From Chloracidobacterium sp. CP2_5A (GTDB taxonomy: Bacteria > Acidobacteriota > Blastocatellia > Chloracidobacteriales > Chloracidobacteriaceae), in NCBI GenBank assembly GCA_002254845.1, contig NKPT01000016.1, positions 1 to 54,157 of the forward strand: a DNA stretch of 54,157 nucleotides, written 5' to 3'. Position 1 is the stretch's first letter, and every line of letters begins with the position of its first letter. Positions 18,014 through 26,967 of this stretch are shown here, piece by piece. Both the position numbers and the translations under genes were made by a program. The notes below the pieces were generated by a model. That model was not told the origin of the DNA. It was given only the letters and a program-made list of their open reading frames with translations, and ran no database searches.

Positions 18014-19396
18014 ATGGAAGCCACGCTCCCAACGTCGTCGGAAAAGCGCCTGGCCCCGATGCCCAGGGGGCAGCACTGGCTCTTTGGAAGCTTCTTGCCA
18101 GTGCGCAACGACCTGCTGAACTTCTACACGCGCGCATTCCGGGAGATGGGCGACATCATCCGGTTTCGCGGCTTGCCGGGGCTCTACTGGCACCTGGTCC
18201 TGCATCCGTCGCACGTCGAGCACGTTTTGCTCCGCAATCAGCAAAACTACCGTAAGGGAAAGGTTTTCGACGGGCCGATCGGCCTCATCACGGGCAATGG
18301 CCTGCTGACCAGCGACGGCGACTTCTGGCGCCGTCAGCGCAAGCTGATGCAGCCGTCCTTTCACCGGCAGGCGCTGGCCGGCTTCGCCGCGACGATGACC
18401 GAGGAAACCGAGAAGCTTTTGCCGCGCTGGGATGCGCTTGCCGCGCAGGGGGCGCCGTTTGACATTGCACAGGACATGGCCGCGCTGACGCTGAGCATCG
18501 CGGGCCTGACGCTCTTTTCGACGCCAGTGGGCGAGGAAGCGGACGCTTTCGGGCGGAGCCTGAGGCTCGCGTTTGACTTTGTTGGCTTCAAAATGCGCCC
18601 GACGCTGCCGGTGCCGCTGTGGGTTCCGACGCCCGCCAACCTGCGCTTCAAGGCGGCGCGGCGGCGACTGGATGCCACTGTCTATCGCATCATCGAGACG
18701 CGGCGGAAGCAGTTGGCGCCACCGCCAGACTTGCTTTCGATGCTGATGGCGGCGCGCGACGAAGAAACCGGCGCCGGGATGAGCGACGAGCAGCTCCGCG
18801 ATGAAATCATCACGCTGCTCCTGGCTGGACACGAAACGACCGCTATCACGCTAACCTGGGCGGCGTACATCCTGACGCAGGAGCCGGCCGTCGCCGAGCG
18901 GCTCCACGACGAGGCTGCATCGGTTCTGCGCGGGGCGGCGCCGACGGCGGACGATCTGCGACGGATGCCCTACGCGCGAATGGTCATCGAGGAAACCATG
19001 CGACTGTATCCGCCGGCCTGGGGACTGCCGCGCGAGGCGATCAACGATGACGAAATCGGCGGCTATCATATTCCTGGGCGAACGCTGGTGGCGCTCAACC
19101 AGTTTCTGACACACCGTCACCCGGATTTTTGGGAAGACCCGGAACGCTTTGATCCAGAGCGATTTACCCCGGAACGCGCGGCGGCGCGCCCGATGTTCGC
19201 CTACTTTCCCTTTGGCGGCGGTCAGCGCGTGTGTATCGGCAGCCAGTTTGCCCTAATGGAAGCCGCGTTGGTGTTGGCCCGCCTGGCGCAGCGTTACCGG
19301 ATCCGACTCGCGCCGCAGCATCCCATCGAATTCGACACAATGTTCACGCTGCGCCCCAAGCATGGCGTGCAGGTTATTTTTGAGCGGCGGGCGTGA
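18014..19396 (+). CDS. Cytochrome P450
   Basis: A 460-residue soluble P450 without an N-terminal anchor. All hallmark motifs are present: I-helix AGHETT (oxygen activation), K-helix EETMRLYPP (ExxR), FDPERF, and the heme loop FPFGGGQRVCIG with the axial thiolate C407. The architecture resembles bacterial class I/CYP110-120-like enzymes that hydroxylate fatty acids, terpenoids or carotenoids. The substrate is unknown. No ferredoxin or reductase gene is adjacent. Its last 23 bases overlap the convergent SanA-like gene tail to tail. Confidence 0.93.
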   Translation: MEATLPTSSEKRLAPMPRGQHWLFGSFLPVRNDLLNFYTRAFREMGDIIRFRGLPGLYWHLVLHPSHVEHVLLRNQQNYRKGKVFDGPIGLITGNGLLTSDGDFWRRQRKLMQPSFHRQALAGFAATMTEETEKLLPRWDALAAQGAPFDIAQDMAALTLSIAGLTLFSTPVGEEADAFGRSLRLAFDFVGFKMRPTLPVPLWVPTPANLRFKAARRRLDATVYRIIETRRKQLAPPPDLLSMLMAARDEETGAGMSDEQLRDEIITLLLAGHETTAITLTWAAYILTQEPAVAERLHDEAASVLRGAAPTADDLRRMPYARMVIEETMRLYPPAWGLPREAINDDEIGGYHIPGRTLVALNQFLTHRHPDFWEDPERFDPERFTPERAAARPMFAYFPFGGGQRVCIGSQFALMEAALVLARLAQRYRIRLAPQHPIEFDTMFTLRPKHGVQVIFERRA

Positions 19397-20069
19397 TGGT
19401 CGTCGAATCGGAAGCGAGGGGCAAGGCAATCGGCGCGCCGCGAAAGCGCGGCTGCGTCCCCAATAGGTAAACATCCAGCACGGCTTTACAGCGCGCGCCG
19501 TATTCTCGCAGTCGCGTGCGCGCCGAGACGAGCCAGGGCAGGTCGGGCGCGCCATAAGCGACCGCCGCGATGCCGTATTGGTCGCAGAGAAACAGCGCCC
19601 GATAGACATGAAACTTGTCGGAAATGACGGTGAAGCGGGTTTGCCCAAAGATGTCTCTGGCGCGCACCACCGAATCGAGCGTTCGCCGCCCGGCATAGTC
19701 CGCTGTCATGGCCGCGTCTGGGACGCCGAGACTGCGCAGAGACTGGCGCATCTCGGTCGGCTCATCGTAAGCCAGGGTTTGGTTCGAGCCGCTGAGAATC
19801 AGGTGCTTGATTTTGCCGGCATGGTAGAGGTCGGCAGCCGCTTGCATGCGGTTTTGAAAGTAAGGATTGAGACCGCCAGTCGGAAGGCGCTTGGCTGTGC
19901 CCAGCACAAGGCCTACGGCATTCGCCGGGACGCTAGCGGGTTGACTGAAAACTCGCCCGCAAGTCGAAATCAAGACCCAAGCGTTGGCCAGCGCGACGAA
20001 CAGCGGGGGCAGCGTCGTCCCCAGCAGGATTAAGCGCTGCCACCAAGCCAAGCGGAGACTAAGCCGCAT
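19374..20069 (-). CDS. SanA/YdcF-like DUF218 envelope protein
   Basis: A 231-residue protein with one N-terminal membrane helix (about 12-35) and a DUF218 domain. Recognisable family pieces are AVGLVLGTAKRL, NPYFQNRMQAAADLYHAGK, LILSGSN, the SRE-type region EPTEMRQSLRSLGVP, and RFTVISDKFHVYRALFLC. SanA homologues affect envelope permeability and vancomycin sensitivity. The biochemical activity is not established. It is 23 bases downstream of the HTH-repeat gene and probably shares its transcript. The last 23 bases overlap the P450 gene on the other strand. Confidence 0.85.
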   Translation of the reverse strand: MRLSLRLAWWQRLILLGTTLPPLFVALANAWVLISTCGRVFSQPASVPANAVGLVLGTAKRLPTGGLNPYFQNRMQAAADLYHAGKIKHLILSGSNQTLAYDEPTEMRQSLRSLGVPDAAMTADYAGRRTLDSVVRARDIFGQTRFTVISDKFHVYRALFLCDQYGIAAVAYGAPDLPWLVSARTRLREYGARCKAVLDVYLLGTQPRFRGAPIALPLASDSTTITPAAQK

Positions 20070-20092
20070 GTCGCCAGCTTGCGCGCCGGGCC

Positions 20093-21127
20093 TTAGACAG
20101 CGACAAGGCTGCGCTCAAGGCACTGACGACGCAGCTCGACGCGGTAATCATAGAGCGCTTTGTGAACTTGCCGCGGCGTGACGCCGCCAACTTTTTCGGC
20201 AATCGTCGCGTGGAGCGCTCGCTCCGGCGGGGCCGCTTGGCTCAGGTAGTCCTTATATTCGGCAAGCGTCGCCTCCCGTTGCGCCGGCGTCATATCCGGC
20301 AGGTCGGGCGGAAACTTGCTGTTGTCATACAGCACGTCAATCCACCGCAGGACCTGGTAGGGCGTGACAAACCCCAGGTCCTGGGCAATGGCTTCCGGGA
20401 GTTCCTCATATGGCTCATCGCCCTCGACGAGATGCCGGTAAAACGCCTTTTCAACCAAAAAAAGCTGCTCGCGCGTTGGCTTAGGGGTTGGCGATTGAGC
20501 GTACTGCGCCTGCGCCCACTGTCGAATGACCAAAACGACGGAATCCAGGCTGACGCCAAGCTGCTGCGCGATAAAGCGCCGCCGCCCGCCTGGCGGGCGC
20601 TCGCCAGTCTCGATGAAGCGGCGGTACAGGGCGACGGCTTGTTCCCGCTGTTCGGGCGTTAGATCAATCGTGGCTATTTCTAGAGCCGCGCGCAGATCTT
20701 GAATCACTTCCGATACAAGGGCGCGACTGACCCAGAGCTGTTGGGAAATAGACGTGTGGATGCGCCGCAGATAGCGCTCGATTTGCTGGGCGTCGAGCGG
20801 GATGGCGCTGCCGGGCACGGTTCGGAGGCGCTGGAAGGCCGAAGCGATGCGCGCCCGCACCTCAGGGGTCAGCGTCCGGATCTGGGGCTGGCGTTGCCGA
20901 GAAACGCCTTTCTGACGCTTGCCGCCGGACAAGCCCGCGGCTGGGCGACCGCCCATGACAACCTTGGCGAGCTTGGGTCCGGGCGGAGGCGGCGCGGGCG
21001 CTCGCCCGGCTGGCTCCTGTCCGGCTCGCCGCGGCTGATGCTTGGCGCAAAATCGCGCCTTGCGGTCGATCGAAAAGAACGTCGTGCCACATTGGTCGCA
21101 GGAACGGCGAAACTTCATCCCTGTCAT
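20093..21127 (-). CDS. Zinc-finger-like protein with four helix-turn-helix-like repeats
   Basis: A 344-residue protein I cannot assign to a named family. Residues 10-30 hold a CxxC-13-CxxH zinc-binding pattern (C10, C13, C27, H30). Residues 31-85 are a basic, Pro/Gly/Arg-rich linker. The rest is four related helical units at about 87-145, 157-204, 218-267 and 280-329. Each begins T-P/R-E/A-Q/V, has an amphipathic helix, and ends in an IAxxLG-VTxxxV-like element (IAQQLGVSLDSVVLVI, IAQDLGFVTPYQVLRWI, IAEKVGGVTPRQVHKAL) that looks like a DNA-binding helix-turn-helix. I infer a nucleic-acid-binding, possibly array-type, regulator. GAGG nine bases upstream supports ATG 21127. It lies between nusB and the sanA-like gene. 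Confidence 0.7.
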   Translation of the reverse strand: MTGMKFRRSCDQCGTTFFSIDRKARFCAKHQPRRAGQEPAGRAPAPPPPGPKLAKVVMGGRPAAGLSGGKRQKGVSRQRQPQIRTLTPEVRARIASAFQRLRTVPGSAIPLDAQQIERYLRRIHTSISQQLWVSRALVSEVIQDLRAALEIATIDLTPEQREQAVALYRRFIETGERPPGGRRRFIAQQLGVSLDSVVLVIRQWAQAQYAQSPTPKPTREQLFLVEKAFYRHLVEGDEPYEELPEAIAQDLGFVTPYQVLRWIDVLYDNSKFPPDLPDMTPAQREATLAEYKDYLSQAAPPERALHATIAEKVGGVTPRQVHKALYDYRVELRRQCLERSLVAV

Positions 21128-21213
21128 AGTACGCGACCTCGCTTAGGCGCTCCTTGTGAGACGCGCGGAATCGAGAGAATCTTTAGAAAGGCTATGTCAC
21201 GCCGTAGCCGAAA

Positions 21214-21678
<465 letters not shown>

Positions 21679-21733
21679 AGCTTAGGGTGGCAATGAAGCG
21701 CTGGCGAGCCAATGCCAGGTTGGCTGAGGCAAG

Positions 21734-22252
21734 TTATTGGCGAGCCGCTTCGTGGCTGATATCTATCGCTCGGTTATCTATCGCTCGGTAGAGGTTGACC
21801 AGTTCGACGGCCGCCATGACGGCTTCCGCGCCTTTGTTGCCGGCCTTCATGCCGGCTCGGTCAATCGCTTGCTCGAGGCTGTCGGCCGTGATGACGCCAA
21901 AGGTTACAGGGATGCCGGTTTCGAGCGAAACGGCCGCGATGCCTTTCGTGACCTCGGCGGCAATGTAGTCAAAGTGCGGCGTCTCGCCGCGGACGAGCGC
22001 GCCAAGGCAGATGATGGCATCGCAGGTTCCGGTAAGCGCCAGCTTTTTGACGGTCAGCGGGATTTCAAACGAGCCTGGCACTCGCGCGATGACGCACTGC
22101 CTTGGCTGACCGCCAAGGCGCTCGAAGGCATCGAGCGCCCCCGCAAGCAGGCGATTCACCACAAAGTCGTTCCAGCGGCTAACCACGAAAGCCGCCCGCA
22201 GCCCATCGGCAATCAGTTTTCCGTGAATTTCACGCACTGCGTAAAGCGCCAC
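21734..22252 (-). CDS. ribH: 6,7-dimethyl-8-ribityllumazine synthase
   Basis: A 172-residue lumazine synthase, the penultimate enzyme of riboflavin synthesis, condensing the ribityl-aminouracil with dihydroxybutanone phosphate. Conserved pieces are [27 protein letters not shown], the [16 protein letters not shown] active-site region and [18 protein letters not shown], followed by NKGAEA. The start codon is GTG 22252. The C-terminus carries an in-frame 15-bp tandem duplication (21760-21789), giving [10 protein letters not shown]. It heads a likely ribH-nusB-HTH-repeat-sanA transcript. Confidence 0.94.
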   Translation of the reverse strand: MALYAVREIHGKLIADGLRAAFVVSRWNDFVVNRLLAGALDAFERLGGQPRQCVIARVPGSFEIPLTVKKLALTGTCDAIICLGALVRGETPHFDYIAAEVTKGIAAVSLETGIPVTFGVITADSLEQAIDRAGMKAGNKGAEAVMAAVELVNLYRAIDNRAIDISHEAARQ

Positions 22253-22299
22253 GCCACCGGGAAGATTATCCGCCGCTCGCGTCAGCCAGTCGAGCCGCG

Positions 22300-22349
22300 C
22301 GCTGGCGAACAGCTCGCGAGCTGAACAGTTCGCGAGCTATTCGCCAGCG
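22300..22349. repeat. Long near-perfect inverted repeat between kdsA and ribH
   Basis: Arms of 23 bp (22301-22323 and 22326-22348) are separated by only two bases. They differ at two positions that could still pair as G-U in one strand, and one further C-G pair extends each arm. No U-tract follows on either strand, so it is not a classical Rho-independent terminator. It lies 48 bases upstream of the ribH start and 64 bases beyond the kdsA stop, so it could act as a kdsA processing or attenuation structure, or be a repeat element. Confidence 0.75.
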
Positions 22350-22412
22350 TCGTTTATCATGGCCCTCCGCCAGGCGCAACCATCGCGCTGCCGCCGGAAG
22401 CGTCAGGTCTCG

Positions 22413-23249
22413 TTAGGTCTCGGAAGCGGCGGACTCCGTTTGCCGGCGCGCCGCGTCAATGGCAAGCAGTTGCCGAAGCAAACTCGGTAGCCGGTCAAGC
22501 GGCAGGGCGTTAGGCCCGTCGCTCAGCGCGCGCGGCGGATCGTCATGAACTTCCATAAATAGCCCATCCACGCCGCAGGCGACGCCGGCGCGAGCCAGGG
22601 GCGGAATGAAAGCGGCGTCGCCGTCGGAAGACGCCCCGCGCCCGCCAGGACGCTGGAGGCTGTGCGTCACGTCAAACACGACCGGGCAGCCGAACTCGCG
22701 CAGGATGGGAAAGCTGCGCATGTCCACGACCAGATTGTTGTAGCCGAAGGACGCCCCCCTCTCTGTCAGCCAGATGTCCGCGGCGTTGGCCGCCCGAAGC
22801 TTCTCGACGACATGGCGCATGTCCCACGGAGCAAGAAACTGTCCTTTCTTGACGTTGACCGTTCGCCCGGTGGCTGCGGCTGCCAGGAGGAGGTCAGTCT
22901 GGCGGCACAGAAAGGCCGGAATCTGAAGCGCGTCAACCGCTTCGGCCGCCGGGGCGGCCTGGTTGGCTTCGTGAATGTCGGTCAGCACTGGCACGCCTTG
23001 CGTCTCTTTGACCCGTTGTAGAACCCGCAACCCTTCTTCCATGCCCGGCCCGCGGAAAGACGCCCGCGAGGTGCGGTTGGCTTTGTCATATGAAGCCTTG
23101 AAGATATATGGAATGCCGAGTCGCCGGGCGACGGCGGCAATAGCTTCGGCCATTCGCAGCGCATGCGCCTCGCTTTCGATGACACAGGGGCCGGCGATGA
23201 GAAAAAAGCTTCGCTGAAGCTGGTCGGGGGAGAAAAGCCCGGCGGCCAT
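22413..23249 (-). CDS. kdsA: 3-deoxy-8-phosphooctulonate synthase (KDO-8-P synthase)
   Basis: A 278-residue enzyme that condenses arabinose 5-phosphate with phosphoenolpyruvate to KDO 8-phosphate for lipopolysaccharide core synthesis. Conserved motifs are [69 protein letters not shown] and [10 protein letters not shown]. Cys22 in IAGPC occupies the position that marks the metal-dependent class (Asn in the metal-independent E. coli type). It starts four bases after the cysQ stop, so the two are co-transcribed. Confidence 0.96.
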   Translation of the reverse strand: MAAGLFSPDQLQRSFFLIAGPCVIESEAHALRMAEAIAAVARRLGIPYIFKASYDKANRTSRASFRGPGMEEGLRVLQRVKETQGVPVLTDIHEANQAAPAAEAVDALQIPAFLCRQTDLLLAAAATGRTVNVKKGQFLAPWDMRHVVEKLRAANAADIWLTERGASFGYNNLVVDMRSFPILREFGCPVVFDVTHSLQRPGGRGASSDGDAAFIPPLARAGVACGVDGLFMEVHDDPPRALSDGPNALPLDRLPSLLRQLLAIDAARRQTESAASET

Positions 23250-23253
23250 GGCG

Positions 23254-24078
23254 TTACCTGCGCAGCGGAAACAAATCGCGGACCTGGCTCACGATGGCGG
23301 CATGTTGGACGCCGTTGCTGGCGACGAGTCCAGCTCGATGATGCAGGTCTGGCTGGCGATAGTCGAGCGCCTGTCCCTGAAAGTCGGTCAAGACCCCGCC
23401 AGCGGCCCGCAGAATGGCTTCCGGCCCGGCGGTATCCCACAGCTTGGAGCGCTCCGAGGCGCTGATGAAGAGATCGGCTTGCTGCTCGACCAAGAGCCCG
23501 ATTTTGAGACCTCCGCTACCGGAGACGATTTCTCTTTGGATGCCAAGCCGCTCGGCGGCGGCGGCAAGGTGATGGTTACGGCGCGACCGGCTGACGGCGA
23601 GCGTCATCGCCCGGATGTCGCTGATGGATGAAACCTGGAGCGGTCGGCAGTCGCCCGACTGCTCCAGCCAAGCGCCCTGCGGCGTGGCGCGCCACGTTTT
23701 CCCGGTCGTCGGCTGATGCACGACGCCGAGCGCCGGCCGTCCATTCAGGCACAGCCCGATCATGACGGAAAACTCGCCGTTGCCGGCTAAGAACTCCCTA
23801 GTCCCATCAATTGGGTCAACAAACCAGACGCGCGGCGCGACAGCCCGCCGCGTCGGCTCGTCGTCGTCCGCTTCCTCGGAGACAATCAGGTCATCGGGGA
23901 AGCGGCGACGCAGCTCGGCGATGAGGAAGGCGTTCACGGCGCGGTCGGTCTCCGTGACTGGCTCGCCGTCGGCCTTATGACTCGCGCGCAGTCCCCGCTC
24001 CAAATCGGAGAGAATGTGCTGCCCGGCTTCTCGGGCGAGCGCGCAGGCAAGGCGGAGTTCAGAGGCGAGAAAATCCAT
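23254..24078 (-). CDS. cysQ: 3'(2'),5'-bisphosphate nucleotidase / inositol monophosphatase family (CysQ-like)
   Basis: A 274-residue Mg-dependent phosphatase. The metal-binding motifs of the family are SEEAD (67-71), DPIDGT (88-93) and [12 protein letters not shown] near the C-terminus. [17 protein letters not shown] at 40-56 and [11 protein letters not shown] fit CysQ, which hydrolyses 3'-phosphoadenosine 5'-phosphate during sulfate assimilation and is often called adenosine-bisphosphate nucleotidase. An inositol-phosphatase-like role is the alternative. It is the first gene of a cysQ-kdsA pair. Its upstream region is shared with the divergent pilin gene. Confidence 0.9.
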   Translation of the reverse strand: MDFLASELRLACALAREAGQHILSDLERGLRASHKADGEPVTETDRAVNAFLIAELRRRFPDDLIVSEEADDDEPTRRAVAPRVWFVDPIDGTREFLAGNGEFSVMIGLCLNGRPALGVVHQPTTGKTWRATPQGAWLEQSGDCRPLQVSSISDIRAMTLAVSRSRRNHHLAAAAERLGIQREIVSGSGGLKIGLLVEQQADLFISASERSKLWDTAGPEAILRAAGGVLTDFQGQALDYRQPDLHHRAGLVASNGVQHAAIVSQVRDLFPLRR

Positions 24079-24106
24079 AGACGGCCTGAGTCAAGTTAAA
24101 AGGGCA

Positions 24107-24190
24107 TGGCGGGCGACAAGTGACAGAATCCGCCGCGATTAATTGACATAAAATGTCACTCTTTTGACATAGCATGTTTGACATAGCATG
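24107..24190 (+). promoter_or_regulatory. Cluster of GACA/TGTC boxes, candidate PilR-type enhancer
   Basis: Six GACA/TGTC elements lie at 24115, 24122, 24145, 24154, 24166 and 24180. They include the palindrome TGACAT-AAA-ATGTCA (24144-24158) and a 14-bp unit TTTGACATAGCATG repeated twice at 24163-24190. Clusters of TGTC elements about 100 bp upstream of a sigma-54 promoter are the known arrangement for the pilin activator PilR. The rest of 24079-24435 (357 bases without a gene) holds the sigma-54 promoter and a long pilin leader. Binding is inference. Confidence 0.55.
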
Positions 24191-24290
24191 CGCCGCGACG
24201 TTTCGTCCATGACGCCAATGCGCAAGATCAGTATGTTGGCGGCGCGAGAAGCCGGCGGCAAGCGCGCTCGGCTGTCCCGCCCCCGATTTC

Positions 24291-24306
24291 TGGCACAAGA
24301 CTTGCT
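24291..24306 (+). promoter_or_regulatory. Sigma-54 (-24/-12) promoter of the pilin gene
   Basis: TGGCAC (24291-24296), five bases, then TTGCT (24302-24306) match the sigma-54 consensus TGGCAC-N5-TTGCW exactly. Transcription would begin about 24317, leaving a leader of roughly 120 bases before the pilin ATG at 24436. Pilin genes in many bacteria are transcribed by RpoN with the PilS/PilR pair. Confidence 0.85.
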
Positions 24307-24435
24307 CACCCTCTTATGGCAAAAGCGTGCGCATCAGCCTTCCCTGTGGCGCTGAGCCACGAAAGCTTGACGCCTTGCCGCGCAAGGCACTCACCTCGGC
24401 TACAACCTTTCTTCCACCAAGGAGACCTGCAGATT

Positions 24436-24933
24436 ATGAACATCAAAAAGCAAAAGGGCTTTTCGCTCATCGAGCTGCTCATCGTCGTCGCCATCATTGG
24501 CATCATCGCGGCGATCGCCGTTCCAAACCTTCTCGCCGCTCGCCGCAGCGCCAACGACGCTTCGGCTCAGCAGACGCTCCGCAATATCCACTCAGCTAAC
24601 GCGACCTACGAGTCAGGCATCGGTCGCGGCAACTTCGCCTCGCCACTTACCTTGTTGGGCGGCTCGGGAACGAACGAAGTCGGCATGTTGGATGAGACCG
24701 TAGTCAACGCGACTAATACGCCGAAGAGCGGCTTCTCGCTGCAGGGCTACAGCGCGACGCCGAAGTCCAGCACGTCGGCGGCGCTCTATTCAGTGCAGAA
24801 TGTGCCGTCGCAGTCAACCGGCATCTCGCGCACGGGCAACCGGTCGTTCTTCATCAACGAGACCGGCGTGATTCGCTCGTCGGACGCTTCAAACCAGGTG
24901 GCGAACTCGACCTCTTCGCCGATCGGCAACTAG
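24436..24933 (+). CDS. pilA: Type IV major-pilin-like protein (prepilin)
   Basis: A 165-residue type IVa prepilin. ATG 24436 is set by AAGGAG 11 bases upstream and by the short basic leader MNIKKQKG, cleaved by prepilin peptidase between G8 and F9. The mature N-terminus FSLIELLIVVAIIGIIAAIA has the invariant Glu5 (E13) and the hydrophobic helix that packs in the pilus core. The globular part (about 45-165) is Ser/Thr/Asn-rich, with no cysteine pair, unlike the disulfide-looped D-region of many pilins. A strong terminator follows, so it is monocistronic, which is typical for an abundantly expressed pilin. It could serve in motility, adhesion or as a pseudopilin. Confidence 0.9.
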   Translation: MNIKKQKGFSLIELLIVVAIIGIIAAIAVPNLLAARRSANDASAQQTLRNIHSANATYESGIGRGNFASPLTLLGGSGTNEVGMLDETVVNATNTPKSGFSLQGYSATPKSSTSAALYSVQNVPSQSTGISRTGNRSFFINETGVIRSSDASNQVANSTSSPIGN

Positions 24934-24953
24934 TTCCTTTCTGGCCTGGCGCG

Positions 24954-24987
24954 AATGGGGAGGCTGAATCAGCCTCCCCATTTTTCT
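24954..24987 (+). terminator. Rho-independent terminator after the pilin gene
   Basis: The 12-bp arms AATGGGGAGGCT (24954-24965) and AGCCTCCCCATT (24971-24982) pair perfectly around a five-base loop and run into TTTTTCTT. It also lies 35 bases before the end of the convergent glyA gene. Confidence 0.93.
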
Positions 24988-25021
24988 TTAGCCTAAAGCG
25001 CGGTCTTTAGGCGTTGTGTCC

Positions 25022-26272
25022 TTAGGCGTAAAGCGGGAAATCCTGGGTCATCTCCCGAACCTTGCGACGTATGAACTCCTGCCTGCCCGCGTTGTCAACA
25101 TCGGACAGGGCCTCGACAATGAGCTTCCCAACGTAGCGCAAGTCGTCTTCGCGCATGCCGCGCGTAGTGAGCGCCGGCGTCCCTAGGCGAATGCCGCTGC
25201 CAATCAGCGGCGGATTCGCGTCAAACGGGATTGTGTTTTTATTAACGGTGATGCCGGCGCGCTCTAGCGCCTGTTCCGCCGCCTTGCCGGTGATGCCTTT
25301 CGTGAATACATCCACGAGAATGAGGTGATTATCCGTCCCGCCGGTGACGAGACGGAAGCCGGCTTCGGATAGCGTCTCGCCCAGCGCGACGGCGTTTTTC
25401 CGCACTTGTCGCTGATACTCGATAAAGTTGGCGTCGAGCGCCTCCCGGAAGCAAACCGCTTTGGCCGCGATGATATGCATCAGCGGCCCGCCCTGGACGC
25501 CGGGGAACACAGCGCGATCAATAATCTTGGCGTCTTCAGCGCGACACATGACGAGACCGCCGCGGGGCCCGCGCAACGTCTTGTGCGTCGTCGTGGTCAC
25601 AAAGTCCACGCAGCCGATCGGTGACGGATGCTCGCCAGCCGCGACCAGCCCGGCAATGTGGGCGATGTCCGCTAGAACTCGCGCCCTGACCGAGCGACCA
25701 ATCTCGCCAATCCTTGCGAAATCAATCTGCCGCGGGTAGGCGCTCGCGCCGCAGATAATGAGCTTTGGGCGGTGCTTTTCGGCCAACTGGGCAAGCGCGT
25801 CGTAGTCAAGCCGCTCCGTTTCCCGGTCCACGCCGTAGGTGACGACATTAAAATACATCCCCGAAACGTTGAGCGGATGGCCGTGCGTGAGGTGTCCGCC
25901 ATGCGACAAATCCATGCCTAGAATCGTGTCGCCCGGCCTGAGAGTGGCGAGGAAAACCGCCAGGTTAGCTTGCGCGCCGGAGTGCGGCTGGACATTGACA
26001 TGCTCGGCGCCAAAGAGCCGCTTGGCTCGCTCGATCGCGAGGCGCTCGGCGACATCCACGAATTCGCAGCCGCCATAGTACCGCCGGCCCGGATACCCTT
26101 CGGCGTACTTATTGGTCATGACGGAGCCGGCGGCTTCCATCACGGCGCGGCTGGCGTAGTTTTCAGAAGCGATCATTTCAAGCCCATCCGACAACCGGCG
26201 CGTTTCATCGGTTATCGCCTGGGCGATCTCAGGGTCGGCTTCAAGCAGGGAGCGGTTCAGGGCAAGGGGCAT
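25022..26272 (-). CDS. glyA: Serine hydroxymethyltransferase
   Basis: A 416-residue PLP enzyme that interconverts serine and glycine while charging tetrahydrofolate with a one-carbon unit. Diagnostic segments are [41 protein letters not shown]-type residues ([18 protein letters not shown]), and the PLP-lysine motif [14 protein letters not shown]. Length is typical. It is 39 bases downstream of rpiB on the same strand, forming an rpiB-glyA operon seen in other bacteria. Confidence 0.97.
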   Translation of the reverse strand: MPLALNRSLLEADPEIAQAITDETRRLSDGLEMIASENYASRAVMEAAGSVMTNKYAEGYPGRRYYGGCEFVDVAERLAIERAKRLFGAEHVNVQPHSGAQANLAVFLATLRPGDTILGMDLSHGGHLTHGHPLNVSGMYFNVVTYGVDRETERLDYDALAQLAEKHRPKLIICGASAYPRQIDFARIGEIGRSVRARVLADIAHIAGLVAAGEHPSPIGCVDFVTTTTHKTLRGPRGGLVMCRAEDAKIIDRAVFPGVQGGPLMHIIAAKAVCFREALDANFIEYQRQVRKNAVALGETLSEAGFRLVTGGTDNHLILVDVFTKGITGKAAEQALERAGITVNKNTIPFDANPPLIGSGIRLGTPALTTRGMREDDLRYVGKLIVEALSDVDNAGRQEFIRRKVREMTQDFPLYA

Positions 26273-26311
26273 GGCAAGTCTTTCAGCGAATAGAAACTTG
26301 AGGGGGGATGG

Positions 26312-26758
26312 TTACTTGGGCGCTTCAAGCGCCGCGATCTTTTCAATGCGTCGCGCATGGCGTCCCGCGGCGAAAGTCGTTGTCAGAAAAGTTTCAATCA
26401 TCGCAGGCAGGTCGGCTGGGCTGGCGTTGCGGACGCCCAGCGCCATCACATTGGCGTCGTTGTGCTCGCGGGCGAGCCGAGCCGTTTCGACATCGTGGAC
26501 GACGGCGGCGCGAATGCCAGGGATCTTATTCGCCGCGATGCCGATGCCAATGCCGGTTCCGCAAAAGAGAAGCCCGCAGTCCGCCCGGCGACTGACCACC
26601 GCTTCTCCGACCGCTTGGGCGTAGTCCGGATAATCCACGGATTCCGCGTCACTGTGGGTTCCGAAATCTTCGTAAGCGATGCCGAGCCGGCTCAACACTT
26701 CCTTGGCGGCTTCCTTGCCAGGAAAGCCAGCATGGTCACTGCCGAGGGCGACTTTCAT
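26312..26758 (-). CDS. rpiB: Ribose 5-phosphate isomerase B
   Basis: A 148-residue RpiB/LacA/LacB-family isomerase that interconverts ribose 5-phosphate and ribulose 5-phosphate. KVALGSDHAGF at the N-terminus and CGTGIGIGIAANKIPGIRAA (with the catalytic cysteine) are the family signatures, followed by HNDANVMALG. ATG 26758 is preferred, with AGGAG nine bases upstream. A TTG nine bases earlier is less likely. The gene is first in the rpiB-glyA pair and is divergent from the Schlafen-type gene across about 210 bases. Confidence 0.95.
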   Translation of the reverse strand: MKVALGSDHAGFPGKEAAKEVLSRLGIAYEDFGTHSDAESVDYPDYAQAVGEAVVSRRADCGLLFCGTGIGIGIAANKIPGIRAAVVHDVETARLAREHNDANVMALGVRNASPADLPAMIETFLTTTFAAGRHARRIEKIAALEAPK

Positions 26759-26967
26759 AAAAAACAACTCCTGTAGGTCAGGGCGCGAAGGCTTGGGACC
26801 AAATGTGTGTTAACGCGCGCTCGCGCAGTGTAGCACGCTTATTTTTTCGGCGGGAATCGTTTTACCTTACGCTTAGGCATGCCTTACTCTGTCACAGCCG
26901 TGAGGCGCGGAGGCGCGCACTCCCGTTGCCCTGGAAGCAAGCTCGCGTTTGCTGAGGGATGATTGCC

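Noticed and set aside
22253-22412. FMN riboswitch upstream of ribH
   Set aside because: The interval has a long hairpin but none of the conserved RFN-element sequence.
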